39,456 nucleotides of DNA from Gymnopilus junonius (GCA_015501075.1 JADNYJ010000304.1:1-39456), one strand, 5' to 3'. Positions 21,085 to 33,300 are shown, counted from the first letter of the stretch. Notes: generated by a model not told the origin, from the sequence alone. Made by a program: numbers and translations.

Positions 21085-21350
21085 ATTTATCCGAACAATT
21101 GCTAGAAGAATCGCCCCAACAATCGCCAGAAGAATTGCCCCAACAATTGCCAGAAGAATTGCCCCAACAATTGCCAGAAGAATTGCCCCAACAATTGCCC
21201 CAACAATTGTGAGAAGAATTTCCCCAACAATTGCCCCAACAATTGCCAGAAGAATTTCCCCAACAATTGCCCCAACAATTGCTGGAAGAATTGCCCCAAC
21301 AATTGCCAAAGAATTGCCCCAACAATTGCCAGAAGAGTTGCCAGGATGGT
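21085..21350 (-). repeat. 12-bp tandem array, right outer
   Basis: Mirror of 7556-7820; units CCCCAACAATTG and CCAGAAGAATTG. Confidence 0.9.
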
Positions 21351-21457
21351 GTGATGTGACAGAAAATATTCATTTTAAACACAGGAAACAGTTGCCAGAA
21401 ATTCTCTCAAAAGAAACAGTTTTACTCCAGGAAACTCTCCTAAAAACTGTTTCCTAG

Positions 21458-21504
21458 GGCCTCCAAGGCTAATAGTTCGACACGCAAAATTAGCCTTAGA
21501 GGCC
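21458..21504. other. Subterminal hairpin of foldback element, right
   Basis: GGCCTCCAAGGCTAAT (21458-21473) pairs with ATTAGCCTTAGAGGCC (21489-21504); mirror of the left hairpin. Confidence 0.75.
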
Positions 21505-21527
21505 CCCCAAAAGGGTGTCCTGAAGTG

Positions 21528-21535
21528 GTCATATG
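21528..21535. repeat. 8-bp target duplication of foldback element, right
   Basis: GTCATATG, identical to 7364-7371; lies within copia sequence beside the protease motif. Confidence 0.93.
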
Positions 21536-22215
21536 AGATGTGGCACCTGTGTCTGCAGTCCAGTCATTATCAGCAGGTGGGAGTGAGGTAGAAGAGCGAT
21601 GACTTGCATTTCCAGTGAATTTAGTCACTCCTGACGAAGATGTGGAGTCTGTGGAGGCAGCTGCAGCTGCAGCCTTCGCTTTTCGCACTTTTGGTGGCTT
21701 ATTGGGCTAGATAGTGTGCTTGTTGGTTGCATACTCTGCTCCTCACTTGTATGCATTGCAATCCTTGATTCCATGTGCTGGGTCATTGCAGAAGATACAG
21801 GGACGCTTCCCAGAGTCAGAGGAAGCAGCCAGAGCACTCCCAACTGATATAGCATCATTTGCACGTCGTTTGCATTGTATATCCTCTGTAACAAATGAAG
21901 CTTGAAGAGTAGACTTGGAGAGGGAGTCCTTGAGCAGTAGAGATGACACAAATGCGCTGTATTCATCAGGGAGCGCCCTAATGAGTGCCATACAAGCCAA
22001 CTCCTCATCCAGCTTCTCCAGAGTGAAATCCTTCAGTCTGAGGTCCCTAATTTGCTGCAGAGTGGTGTCAACTCGATTAAGAAGGGCCTGCAGTGATTCC
22101 TCCTCTAATTTGTGAATGGAGAATAGGTCATCATAGGCATTGAACCTAGAACCTGGCTTCTTCTGCAAATGGATGTCCTCCAAAGCCATCCTTCTTTCCC
22201 ACAGACCACCACCAT
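21536..22215 (-). pseudogene. Ty1/copia gag and protease start, degraded
   Basis: Minus strand. The right part encodes a UBN2-type gag (RFNAYDDLFSIHKLEEESLQ, ALIRALPDEYSAF) followed by a CCHC-like knuckle (CIFCNDPAHGIKDC). The left part ends with the aspartic-protease motif ADTGATSHM cut by the foldback insertion. In-frame stops TGA and TAG lie between the knuckle and the protease, around 21700-21745. The 5' end of gag and the 5' LTR are missing; the sequence to the right switches to a LINE in the opposite orientation near 22215-22225. Confidence 0.85.
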
Positions 22216-22327
22216 CACAAAACGTCGATATACTCGCAATGCCGCAACTTTCTTCAACACCCTGCGATCTGGTCCTTGGATAGTGTTTATCGCTATTCGA
22301 GTGTGTACGCACCTTTAGTGCAAGTCA

Positions 22328-24291
22328 ATGGCCGAGCGATCATCATCGTCCGTGCCCAAGCGCCCCTCCCTCTCTGCCTCTGGCAGACGTTTACTGTCTG
22401 TGGAGCTTCGAGTACCAAATCCCCAACCCCTGAGGGTTCTTCATCCTCTCGATCCATTCGAGAGAGATATGCTTCATCCACCCCTGCTCCTCGTGAGCGG
22501 GAGGAGGCTGAGTCTCGGTCAGCAATACACTCGCAGGCCACTACTCCCATTGCTTCGAGGGCTTCATCCCCCGATGTTTCCATGGGGGAGGATGATGATA
22601 CCATTCGTTTTCCTCTCCAAGCACTTCTCCAGAGCCACAGCCTATTGCCCTTTCCCTCACAGGATCAGAGGGGGACTGGGTTGCTGTGGCGGAGTCACTG
22701 AAGACCATTGTTCATTTATGATGACCAATGGTCCTTCTACTTTATCAGGGGCAGATCGCCCTGATTATGCGGCCTTTTCACTAGGATAGTGAATTCGGTC
22801 ACTTCTTCCCCTGGGCCAAGGAGGCCATGGGTGTCAGTGCACGATCGCCGTCCTTAGATGGTCAATCATCCATAACCTTATGATTCTGATATCCCTAGCG
22901 GACCTCATATATCGAGACCTAGCGAAGACTCGAGGGAAAGCTTCAGCTCCCCTCCTGGCCTCATCTTCCCAGACTGCCCCTCCAAAGCAGACTGGCCCCC
23001 AGCAGACCCTGAGGAGCCTCCCAAGGCACCTGCTCCTGCTCCTTCTCATACCAAGCTTCAGCCCGCAAACAGAAGGCCAAGCTGGTCCTTACCAGAGGCC
23101 GCCCCCCCAGGGCCCCCTCCCATTCCTCTCTCCTCCCATCCCAAGTGCTCCTTCACCTCAAAACTCCAGACACCAGTTCCGGGGTCCTCGACCCATGGGT
23201 CACTTACTAATCGCTATTTTGAGCATGCAGTTGCTCAAATGGCACCACAAACCTGGACCCGGGCTGCCTCAGGCCCGGGCCCAGACCCTAGTCCCAGACC
23301 CTCTCAGGGCCCATCTAGACCCTCTACCCCAGCCAAGTCTAAAGGGCTGGACTATGTCACGGCAGGCCCGATGCGCTGCCAAGTTCTCGTGGTGTTCAAT
23401 GACCATGTGCCGATGAACGTCATACTTGCTATGCTGGTTGATGAGGTCAACCGGATGATGGCCCTCGATCGATTCAACATTCAGATCACTTCTGCAGAGC
23501 CTGCCTACCACAGGTGGGCCCTGCACACCAATCACATACCCACGACTGATGAGCTTATGCTCCTTCAGGGTGCGATCTATAATGTTGTCCAAGGCACCTC
23601 CGATGCTAATAAGGAGTTGACACCTTGGGTCAGTCTTCCAATGTCCAAAGCCTTCCTGAAGGTTTTGGATGTCCCCTATTATACGGATGTCTTCCAGAGG
23701 ACTCCCACCACCATCGCCGACATTGAGAGAGTGCTCAAAAGGGCCCCTCTCTTCTCGGGCATTCCTTTTGCAGGGCATGCATGCCTCATACGTCAATCGG
23801 CAAAGAGCTCTAAGTTCAACTGCTACTTTGAGATCTGGGACTCCCAGACTGGACGAACCACGAAGATGCTTATCAATAAGGCTTTTCGCTATAAGGATGA
23901 GCTGCTTTATGTAAAGCCAGCCACCACCTGACGAGGTGTCCCCATGTGCCAGTGCTGGGGTCATCTCACCAAGGATTGTAGGGCCCACCAGCACCACTGT
24001 GCATGGTGTGGTGGGCCCCACACCACTGACGAGCATCGCGCCCTCACGCCTTGCTGTAACTGGCCCCTGCCGGACTCAGACAGTATGTGCCACCCCACCC
24101 CAGTGGGTGAGCCATGCCCCCACAAGGCCCGCTGCTCCAACTGTTGGGGTGAGCACCCTGCCACAGGACGCAACTGCAAGTTCTGGGAACACCACTTCGA
24201 TCATGATTGGATCGTAGCCAAATACCACGAGGTACGTGATAGATGCACCCTCCGGACCTTGATGTCTAACGTCCCTCCTCTAGCTCGATAA
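22328..24291 (+). pseudogene. LINE ORF1 (gag-like, zinc knuckles), broken
   Basis: ATG at 22328 opens a Ser-rich N-terminus; after frameshifts a Pro-rich stretch (22890-23340) leads into a folded region (23340-23928; VLVVFNDHVPMNV, FNCYFEIWDSQTGR). An in-frame TGA at 23929-23931, followed by CGA, interrupts it. The frame then continues with three Cys/His clusters (CQCWGHLTKDC, CAWCGGPHTTDEH, CSNCWGEHPATGRNC) to the stop at 24289-24291. ORF1 of this type binds the LINE RNA. Its stop overlaps the ORF2 start as TAATG. Confidence 0.85.
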
Positions 24292-27006
24292 TGAGAAGAA
24301 AGGAGGATATTAGAATTATTTCATACAATTGTAACCAAAATTATGGTCATATCGATGTACTTCTAGACTGTCTAAAGACTCTTTTGACATTATTTTCTTG
24401 CAAGAGCCACCTTGGCATGAGATACGACGAGCCCCATCTTCGAGAGATCCCGAAGGTGAGGCAGTTATTGGTGCACCGAACCACCCTGATTGGAAGGTAA
24501 TGGTTCGGCCTGATCCCACTGGGCTCCGGCCATGCGTTCTGACCTACATTTCGACAAGGCTGAACCCTGGCGCCCTGCCATGCAACGCGATCTTATAGAT
24601 TACCATGACATCATGGCAGTTTCTCTGTTTACCGAGACACTGTCGTTAATTTACTGAATGTGTATTCTGATGACAAGCACACAGCTATTGACCTGCTCAC
24701 TGAGCAGGCTGACTTTCTCCCAATGTTTCATTACATGGGAGGTGACTTCAACTGTCATTTGAATAAGTGGGACCCTGGTGTCCTGCATCATCGGATGACA
24801 GCCAATAACCTGCTGAACACAGCAGCTATGCTGGGACTGATGCTTTCTCTCCCAGTCAATCCGGGTCCCACCCACATCCCTGGCAACCCATCACTACGAG
24901 AGTCGGTCATTGACCTCATCTTTGTTCAACCTACTGAGGAGCTGTCTGCAGGCACTCGGTGAGGAGAACTATGGCGTGGGCCATCGGACCATGTTCCGCT
25001 GGCCTGCTCTATTTCTGTCGCTCCAGCGGCAGCAACTGTTCCGATGCGCTCACTGCCACTGGATCAATTGGATGACTTTGTGTTGTCCATCATTGAGAAG
25101 CTCAAAGGTATTGATCCCTGTGCGCCGATCAACACCCCGGATCAGGTGGAGGCTGTGTCTTCGGATGTGGCTTCTGCTTTCTCAGATGCTTGGCGAAAGT
25201 ATTCCAAGACAATTCATATTTCCCCTCACTCCCGTCCTTGGTGGGACGACTCTTGTGAGGATTCCTTCGATGCTTATCTGTGAGATAACTCTCACGATAA
25301 CCATAAAATTTTCCACAAAGCTGTCAAAGCTGCTAAGCACAAGTTCTTTGATGAGTGCATCAATGAAGTTGCCACTACCAACAAGCGCCCCTGGGATCTT
25401 ATGAACTGGATCCAGCAGCACAAGTTACCACCCTCCGAGGCTATCCAATTTAATGGGCAGCCCTGCCATGATATGCCCTCCCTCTGGGATGCCCTTCATG
25501 GCACGTACAATTCGGCCTCTGATCGAACATATGACATTAGTGGTCTCACCTCCCTTCCTGATATGGAAGTGCGAGAGTGGACCACCTTTTCACTGTTAGA
25601 ATTGAGGGAGGCCTTGGCATCCTGCTCTAACAACTCAGCGCCAGGTCCTGATCATATCAAGTGGTCATACCTCAAGGCAATTATTCATGATGAACACTGT
25701 CTTCAGGTGTTCGTGCAGTTAGCTAATGCCTGCCTCCAGGTTGGGTATTGGCTGACTCACTTTAAGGAGTCCTTGTCAGTGATCATTCCTAAACCGAACA
25801 AGCCCTCGTATTCCATGCCTAAGGCATTCAGGCCTATTGTGCTCCTGAACACCCTTGGCAAATTGGTTGAAAAGATGCTTTCCAACTGCATTCAATTCGA
25901 TGCTGTTAAGCATGACATTTTTCATTCTAATCAACTCGGCAGAGTGCGGCAGCACTCCACTGAGGATGCAGGCTTGCTCCTCATGCACCTGGTGCATGCA
26001 GGGTGGGCTCGCGGTTTAAAGACCAGTGTCATCACCTTTGACATGGCACAGTTCTTCCCTTCCCTCAATCACGAAGTGTTGATTGCGATTCTCAGGAAGC
26101 AGGGCTTCCCTCCTAACATGGTGGACTTCTTTTCATCATACCTGGTCGGCCGTTCCACGTCTTACACCTGGAACGGTTTTCAATCTGACCCCCAACAAGC
26201 TGATGTCGGGGTAGGGCAGGGCTTTACTTTGTCCCCGGTCCTTTCAGCACTCTTTCTTGCACCAGTGCTGAAACTTTTCATGCAGAATGAGTCGGTTTCC
26301 GATACCACTCTGCTCTCTTATGTCGATGATGGCACACTCATTGTGCAGTCGAAGACACTTGATGCCAACTGCATAGCCCTGAAAAGATCCTATGCAGTAA
26401 TCTTGAACTCTTCACAAAGTTCACCCTCGCTCTTGAGCACGACAAGACAGAGTTGTTCCATTTTGATCATTCTCATTCTGAGTTCAATCCGTCCATGGAT
26501 CTAGGGTATGCTCCCTACACTCATGACAAACATCTGACACCCAAGCCATTTTGGCAGTACTTGGGTTTCTTCTTTGACCAGAAGTTGACATTTCATGAAC
26601 ATGTCCGGTACTACTCCACCAAGTCCTTCACCACCATTAAGGCGATGCGGATGCTTGGTAACTCATCTAGGGGGCTTATGCCCATGCAAAAGTGTCTGCT
26701 TTACAGGTCTTGTGTGTTGCCTATTGCAACATATGGCCTCCAGCTGTGGTTCTTCCAAGGCGCTAAGTGCCAGGGGACCATCAAACTACTGACCAGCATG
26801 CAGAGGCATGCTGCACTCTGGATTACAAGTGCATTCCACACCTCCCCTATGGGAGGGATCGAGGCCCTCGCTGGCCTGGTCCCTATCAACTTAGTCTTGA
26901 AACGTGCTGCCACAGTAGGTGTTCTGCATATGGCGGCCCTCTCGGACACTCATCCAGTGTCCTCCCTTTTAAGCGCACCCTTTTCCAAAGGAGCAAGTCC
27001 TCACCC
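24291..27006 (+). pseudogene. LINE ORF2: endonuclease and reverse transcriptase, truncated
   Basis: ATG at 24291 overlaps the ORF1 stop by one base. The APE-type endonuclease is recognisable in pieces: IISYNCNQN, LQEPPW, GGDFNCH, SVIDLIF and SDHVPL, spread over 24291-25010 with frameshifts. A stop at 25281-25283 separates it from the RT (25401-26400), which has APGPDHIKW, FRPIVLLNTLGK, FFPSLNHEVL, a GQGFTLSPVL segment and the intact LLSYVDDGTL box. A 2-base loss near 26405 shifts the frame; 26453-27006 continues the thumb region. RNase H is absent because the element ends. Confidence 0.88.
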
Positions 27007-27029
27007 AGTACTTTACCCTAAGCCATCAA

Positions 27030-27320
27030 TTCTGATTGGACTTCACTGGACTCCACTGGACTCCAGTGGAGTCTAGTGGAGTCCAGTGGAGTCCAGTGGA
27101 GTCGATCAGTGGAGTCCAATCGGACTTTAGTGGACTCTGATTAGACTCCACTGGACTCCACTAAACTCTGATCGGACTTGGACTGGACTCCACTGGAGTC
27201 CAATTAGACTTTACTGGACTTCACTAGACTTGGATCGGACTTGGACTGGACTTGGATCGGACTTGGACTGGACTTGGACTAGACTTGGACTGGACTTGGA
27301 CTGGACTTGGACCAGAGTTG
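27030..27320. repeat. Short tandem repeats of GGACTCCACT / GGACTTGGACT type
   Basis: Runs of 10-12-bp words (GGACTCCACT, GGAGTCCAGT, then GGACTTGGACT). Both orientations of GGACTCCA occur, so the tract is locally palindromic. It begins right after the broken end of LINE L4. Confidence 0.85.
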
Positions 27321-28750
27321 AACTAAAGTTCAATTAGAGTTGAATCATAGTGCAGTGTGTCTCTTACTATATTGTATACACTAATTACTTAGCACTATAG
27401 GACAATATGTATTATATAGTACTTGAGTAAAATATAAAGAATCTTAAGTTTGGAATTGAATTTTCTAAAACAATCTAGATGCTGAGTCATTTAACTTGCA
27501 AGTTTGAACACTCTAATAGTGTACAAATCAAAGAACCAACAATTGCATATCAAGTTGATCATTGAAAGTAGTCATGTCTAGCAAGAGTGAATATCAAAAA
27601 TTTGACTTATACTGCTCAAAAAACAATACTTGCCTTGAAATATATTTTATGCAAGCATCAACATTTGTTTTTCCAAAAGATTTTTTTATTTGACTAAACC
27701 TTGAGTAATTATCTTTAAAGCATGATCATACATAATTCAAACATATTTTAATTATTTAATTGTGGTTTCAAAGATAAGAGAGACTTTGTAAATTTATAGA
27801 TAGATATGTATAACAATATTAAATTATGTTAAAATATAGTTAAATACACAAGTACATATTTAACTATATTGTAACAGACTCTGACATACTTAAAACACTT
27901 TAAACCACTTTAAACACAGTTAAATATACTTAAAATATCTTATATCAAATTATGTTGCAAGATAGGTTTCTACCTCCCTGTAGTCTTTAATTAAACTCCT
28001 CTTTGATAACTGCTGAATCAATCCCTTAAATATAACTACTGATTCAACTAAATATTAAGTATTGAGTCAACCCAGAATTACAAGTACTGTTCCAACCCTG
28101 CTTTTCTTGTTATATCTTGCTACTAAATTAATCCTGTTTTTCAAGTATAACCAAGATATGTAATTTTCAACATTATTATATAAACTTTGGACATAAATTA
28201 TTGTATCTTAGCTATTTCTGGGTCAATTTAATTGATTTTACATGCATTTTGAAAGGTTAATTAAGGGTTACAAAAGACCAGTTCAGACTAGTTTCAACTG
28301 GTTGATGTAGAGTGGTCTTTTTGCAGTCTTTGGTTTTGAAAAATCAAAGACCAGGACTACTGGTCCAGTCTTTTTTAGTCTCAGTCTAGTCTTTTTGCAG
28401 TCTTTTTGCAGTTTTAGGACTAGACTTCTAAACACTATGAAAAGCCAGTTTACACTAGTTTCAAGAAGTCTTTTGATCTACAAATTTGAGTATAGGTAGC
28501 CCTATATATTACCTTTCTAATAACCCTATAATCATAACTTTTGGTAAATTTTCTGGGTTGAATGAGGACTTTCAAAATCTGGGTTAAATCAATACTTCAA
28601 TACATTAAAATTCCTCAGTTGGGTCAGGACATCCAGAATAGTTAACTCAACACTTATAAAAATGTTAGATCAGTAGTTTAGATATTCAAAAATAGGGGAT
28701 GTCTCAGTACATTTTGGTCCTAGATGATTAGTACTTAGTAAACCCAGGTT
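27321..28750. other. AT-rich intergenic DNA
   Basis: No gene. Recurrent fragments such as TTAAACACAGTTAAATATAC and words around CAGTCTTTTTGCAGTCTTT suggest decayed repeats. Confidence 0.5.
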
Positions 28751-28759
28751 GAATCAAAG

Positions 28760-29960
28760 ACTACAGGGGGTGGAAACATATTTTGGAATCATGTTCCAAT
28801 ATAGCTAAATATACTTAAAAAATATCAAATTATTTTTGAACATAGTTAAATAGGCTTAAATCACATTAAATCATCTCCAAGTATAGTTTGAATAATTAAA
28901 ATATTTCTGATATAGTTTATATATATATAAATCTTATGCAATTACATTTGACTATAGCTAAATACACTTAAAATATATCAAACTATATCTAAATATATTG
29001 AAAAATATTGGAAATACATCAAATCATATCTGAATATATTTGAACACACTCAAATCACTTGAAATCAAATTAGAACATAGTCAGTTATACTTAAATATAT
29101 TTGGACATACTTAAAACATGTCAAATTACATCTGAATATATTTGAATATACTTAAATCACATGAAATCAAGTTAGAACATAGTCAGTCACAATTAAAATA
29201 TATCAAATTATATTAATATATGATCAGTTATGCTTAAAATATATCAAGTCATATTAAAACATAGTCACATCTAAAATATATCAAGTTACATTAAAACATA
29301 GTCAGTCACATATAAAACATATCAAGTCACATTAAAACATAGTTAGTCACACCTAAAACACATGAAAACACATTAAAACAAAATCAGTCATGTATAAAAT
29401 ACATCAAGTCACATTAAAACATAGTCAACTACACCTAAAACACATTAAAACATAGTCAGTCACACATGAAACACATCAAGTTATGTTAAAACATAGTTAG
29501 TCACACCTAAAACACATGAAAACACATTAAAACACAATTAGTCATGCATGAAATGCATCAAGTCATGTTAAAACATAGTCAACTACACCTAAAACACATT
29601 AAAACATAGTCAGTCACACATGAAACACATCAAGTTATGTTAAAACATGGTCAGTCACACCTAAAACACGTGAAAACACATTAAAACACGGTCAGTCATG
29701 CATGAAATGCATCAAGTCACGTTAAAACACGGTTAGTCACACATGAAATGCACCAAGTCACGTTAAAACATGGTCAGTCACGCATGAAATGCATCAAGTC
29801 ATATTAAAACACAGTTAGTCACACATGAAATGCACCAAGTCACGTTAAAACATGGTTAGTCATGCATGAAATGCGTCAAGTCACGTTAAAACATGGTTAG
29901 TCATGCGTAAAACATATCAAGTCACATCAGGGCAGGTTCAGAAACACGTCATGCACGTGA
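28760..29960. repeat. 41-bp satellite with a CpG gradient
   Basis: Degenerate ~41-bp units, clearest at 29400-29930 (core: CATGAAATGCATCAAGTCAC then GTTAAAACATGGTTAGT). A higher-order period of ~154 bp is visible: the word CATAGTCAACTACACC recurs at about 29420 and 29575. Units on the left are almost free of CpG; units on the right have CACG, ACGTT and CGTG. Confidence 0.85.
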
Positions 29961-30363
29961 TTTGACTACGAAACGTGTTGAAATATCTTAAAACACGTGA
30001 TTCTATGGTTTATTTGTGTTCTCAGGGCTTTCTTGGCCATCTCGGGCACAGAAATCAACCACGTGGACAATATCCGGGCCAGCGCCTACCCGGGACGCTG
30101 CCAAAGGTCAATTTGCGGGCATTGCCGGAGATGCCGGACAGCTGTGATGCTGTGCCACTCCCAATCGGAACGGTTTTCCAACTGGTCTGTGCATATCATG
30201 GCAAACTCCGAAGTTGAACGCATAAGCGGTTGATTCCTTTCATTCTTCCTTTCTTGCCCTCCCCCACTGTCGGCCCTCCCCTCCTTCACTGTCAGCCACC
30301 CCAGCCACTGTCAACACACCCACAGCCCACTGTCAACAACGTGAGCCTCCTTGGGCTCGCGTC
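29961..30363. other. Upstream region of the 30364 gene
   Basis: GC-rich compared with the satellite to its left. Short open frames at 29975-30240 have no recognisable domain. It may contain the promoter and 5' UTR of the gene that follows; a pyrimidine-rich tract (30228-30290) is visible. Confidence 0.4.
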
Positions 30364-33300
30364 ATGGTCAGATCTCGTGAGAGAAACCCGGTCCAGCCCA
30401 TGGCTGGGCCCAGTATACCTCAAACGCAGAAGCGTGCACGCGCAGATACCCAGGAAAGCACGAACGAGCCGAGCCGTGGCCGGAAAGACACCCAAAGGCC
30501 CAACGACGACGCACGGACCAGCCAGGCCCGCCGCCAGCGCAACGCAGGTGCGAAGAAGGCGGGAACCGCGAGAACCGCTGCCCATCACCGAAAACGCCAG
30601 CGCATGACCTTCGAGGCACCAGACAATGACGACGACGTGCCAGACAGCACCAACGACACCGTGGCAGGTCACGCAGATGACGAGGGCAATGAACGCGGTG
30701 CGTTACGCGCTGCTTCGAAGCCTGGCGTTGCGAAAGGGTCAACGAGGAAAGGCAGAGAGATTGTCGAGGCCAGCGAGGATGACGACGGGGCCAGCGGGGA
30801 CGACGACGGGGCCAGCGGGGACAATGACGGGGCCAGCGGGGATGACGACGGGGCCAGCGAGGACAACGACGGCACCAGCGAGGACAACGAGGACAACACC
30901 ACCGCCCCCCCACCCTTTACTCGTCACGCGAGCGACTCCTGGCAGGTTGACAAAGCCAGCACTGGACGCCAGGCATCGTCACGACCACCCACCCATCTCG
31001 ACAACCCCCACCTTGATGTCTGCACCCAACGTGAGCATAGCGCCGCAGGAAGGAATGTTGACCCCACACACCTGTCTGGCCGCACTGGAAGCAAGAAGAA
31101 GGTTGGGTGGGTTAAGGAGTCAGAAAGTGAGGAGCTGGGGGGTATGGTGAGGAGGAAGGTGGCCGTAGTGAGCAGAGCAGCAGCTCAGTGGAGGTCATCG
31201 CTGTCCAGTACTCACAACCCCAGGCAGAGGCAGCAGGTAGTCAATATAAACTTCAGTAAATACATATAATTTATGTTTTATTTATTTGGTTTCTCATACA
31301 TTGTATGTGTAGGACTAAGGATAAGGGCAAGGATAAGGGCAAGGCTAAAATGCCCAGTGTAAAGGGGCCTGCAACTCAACATCTTACTAAGTATGTTATA
31401 TTGCTAATTGTTTTAAACTTGTTTTAACTTATAATTCACACTTGCATTAAAGGACAGAACAAGAGATTGAGACTAGTGGCATCTCAATTGCTCCACCACC
31501 TCATCCTCTCTGCTCTACTCGCTCTACCACTAGTGCTCATCAGCAGAAAGGATCACAGTCTCATGGTCATATTCAGTCTCATTCTTCAGTTTCATCTCAA
31601 CACCGTGCATTGAGCCCAACGGGCTCACCTCAGCAACGTGGCCACACTTCATCATCCAAGCAACATAGAAATGATCAATTACAGAAGCATGATGTGACTC
31701 TAGTGCAACAGCTTAGTAGAAGCCTTTCACCTATGGTAACACCACCTAAGTCTTCAAAATCCAAGTCAAAGCAGAAGGTTAAGCAGACCAAGGGATCCAG
31801 GTCTAAGTCCCATGATCAAGATATAGTTGTTGATGAACCTGTTACACCCCCTCATTCACACAAGCGTGCTATATCTGAATTTCCACCATATACACCAGAC
31901 AATCTTAATGAAGGTGGAGTATATTCAATTATATTAAATACATTAGTTTAATCAATTTTTTTACTAGATGTTAAGATGAGAAGTCCACCAAAACAGCATA
32001 TACCTGCATATGGTGCCTCTCGCTCAACTGGAGGTATTTTGCGTGGTCATGCTAGTGGCAATGTCTTCAATATGGCCGATGCAAATCAAGTATGGCCAGA
32101 CCAGTCAAATACGGTTGATATGGTTGATCGGAGAAAGATTCTTCTGTATCACTCAGCAGATAGTCCACATAATGTCAAAATCACCCATGTCAAGCCATTG
32201 TGGCGGATTTCAGTCAAGGATATATCTGAGTGTCCTACAATCAAGGCTGTTATTAAACAAGCTGCCAAAGATTCACTGCCTATGCAAAGTAAGTTGATAA
32301 TTATTATTCTATATAATTTTAAGTTAATTGTTAAAATCTATTAGCAAATTCCAAGCTTTTCTTTTATGTATATCATAATGATGAACAAGATTGGACAAGA
32401 TATGGAACTTATACTCAAGTTATGGCATTTGCTGAGGATGAAGACATTAATGCACCATGGTTTAGGGATCCAGATGGGAAGAACATTGTTTGTGTATTAG
32501 CAGTGAGTAATATTCAATTATTCAACTACAGATAATATATAACAATTGATTAAATAGACAACATTTGATATTGGTACACTGTTTATGGCTCCATCAACCA
32601 CTCAACCTCAATCTACATCTACACATCTCCATGCTTCTACCTCTTCTGATGCCAATCAGGAAAGTGGACTGAGAACTGCATCAGCATCTGGCAACCTTTC
32701 ATCTGACAAGGAGCGCCTTATTGAATACTTTGGTATACCAAGACATCTTATAGGCACCAAAAATCAAGGTAAGTCTATTATTTAATATTTGTAATCCTAT
32801 ATGATAGATCTAAACTATATTACAGGATTAAGAGTCAATTGGGAGAAGTATTCAGCTTGTGTTACTGCAATCAACCAAGCTCAGCATCTTTACTCAGCGG
32901 GCAAATGGCCATCTAACTTTCCACGTTACAATCAAGACTTAATCATTGAGCTGATTGTTGGCAGATCTCATTGGCATGGCAGCTATCGTTTGATGCGAGC
33001 AGTTGCAGATCATCATCCTAACATGGTCCATTGGCTGGAATTGGAACATAGTACACCAAAAGAGGATAAGAAAGCCTGGGGTGTTTCTATTCCTCCTATC
33101 ACCAAAATAGGTTGGCCTGAACTGGAGCGTTATCTTAGAAACCACGGTACTTATCCAATTTCATGTTCCCAAAACCCTCAACCAGTTGCATCATCATCAC
33201 ATCGTCATCAATCACCATCCCCACGCCATTGATCTCTATCTCAATCTCCTTCTCCACACCATTATCAATCATCATCTGTAATGCATCATAGTCAACACCG

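Larger units (their letters stand above)
7372..21527. mobile_element. Foldback-type DNA element with ~2.8-kb inverted arms
   Basis: Terminal inverted repeats begin CACTTCAGGACACCC and continue for ~2.8 kb: left arm 7372-15726 once the nested MULE is removed (~2829 bp), right arm 18724-21527 (2804 bp). The spacer is 15727-18723. An 8-bp target duplication flanks it. The arms are very similar; an 89-codon stretch at 15080-15349 is identical in translation to 19100-19369 on the other strand. Without the nested MULE and Tc1 the element is ~7.0 kb. Nothing in it besides those insertions encodes a transposase, so it must be mobilised in trans. The 8-bp duplication suits hAT-, KDZ- or MULE-type transposases; I cannot decide which. 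Confidence 0.88.
18724..21527 (-). repeat. Right inverted arm of foldback element
   Basis: 2804 bp, reverse complement of the left arm. From inside to outside: AT-rich part, 12-bp array, short non-array part with the empty MULE site, 13-bp array, second 12-bp array, hairpin and terminus. It lacks the MULE, so it records the pre-insertion state of the left arm. Confidence 0.9.
22225..27006 (+). mobile_element. Longest LINE copy (L4), lacking its 3' end
   Basis: Carries a 5' UTR, ORF1 and most of ORF2 of the family seen at 36015-39149. The 5' boundary is approximate. The match stops at ~27006 inside ORF2, before RNase H, and is followed by unrelated GGACTCCACT-type repeats. There is no 3' UTR or poly(A). 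Loss of the 3' half while the 5' half remains is the reverse of normal LINE truncation and points to later deletion or recombination. Confidence 0.88.

Noticed and set aside
22293..22604. Minus-strand ORF over LINE ORF1
   Set aside because: Shadow frame of the Ser-rich ORF1 N-terminus; no support of its own.
23269..24036. 255-codon minus-strand ORF over LINE ORF1
   Set aside because: Antisense to the gag-like domain with its zinc knuckles; no known domain on this strand.
30368..30913. 181-codon minus-strand ORF rich in Arg/Pro/Trp
   Set aside because: Antisense of the GC-rich acidic repeat exon of the 30364 gene.
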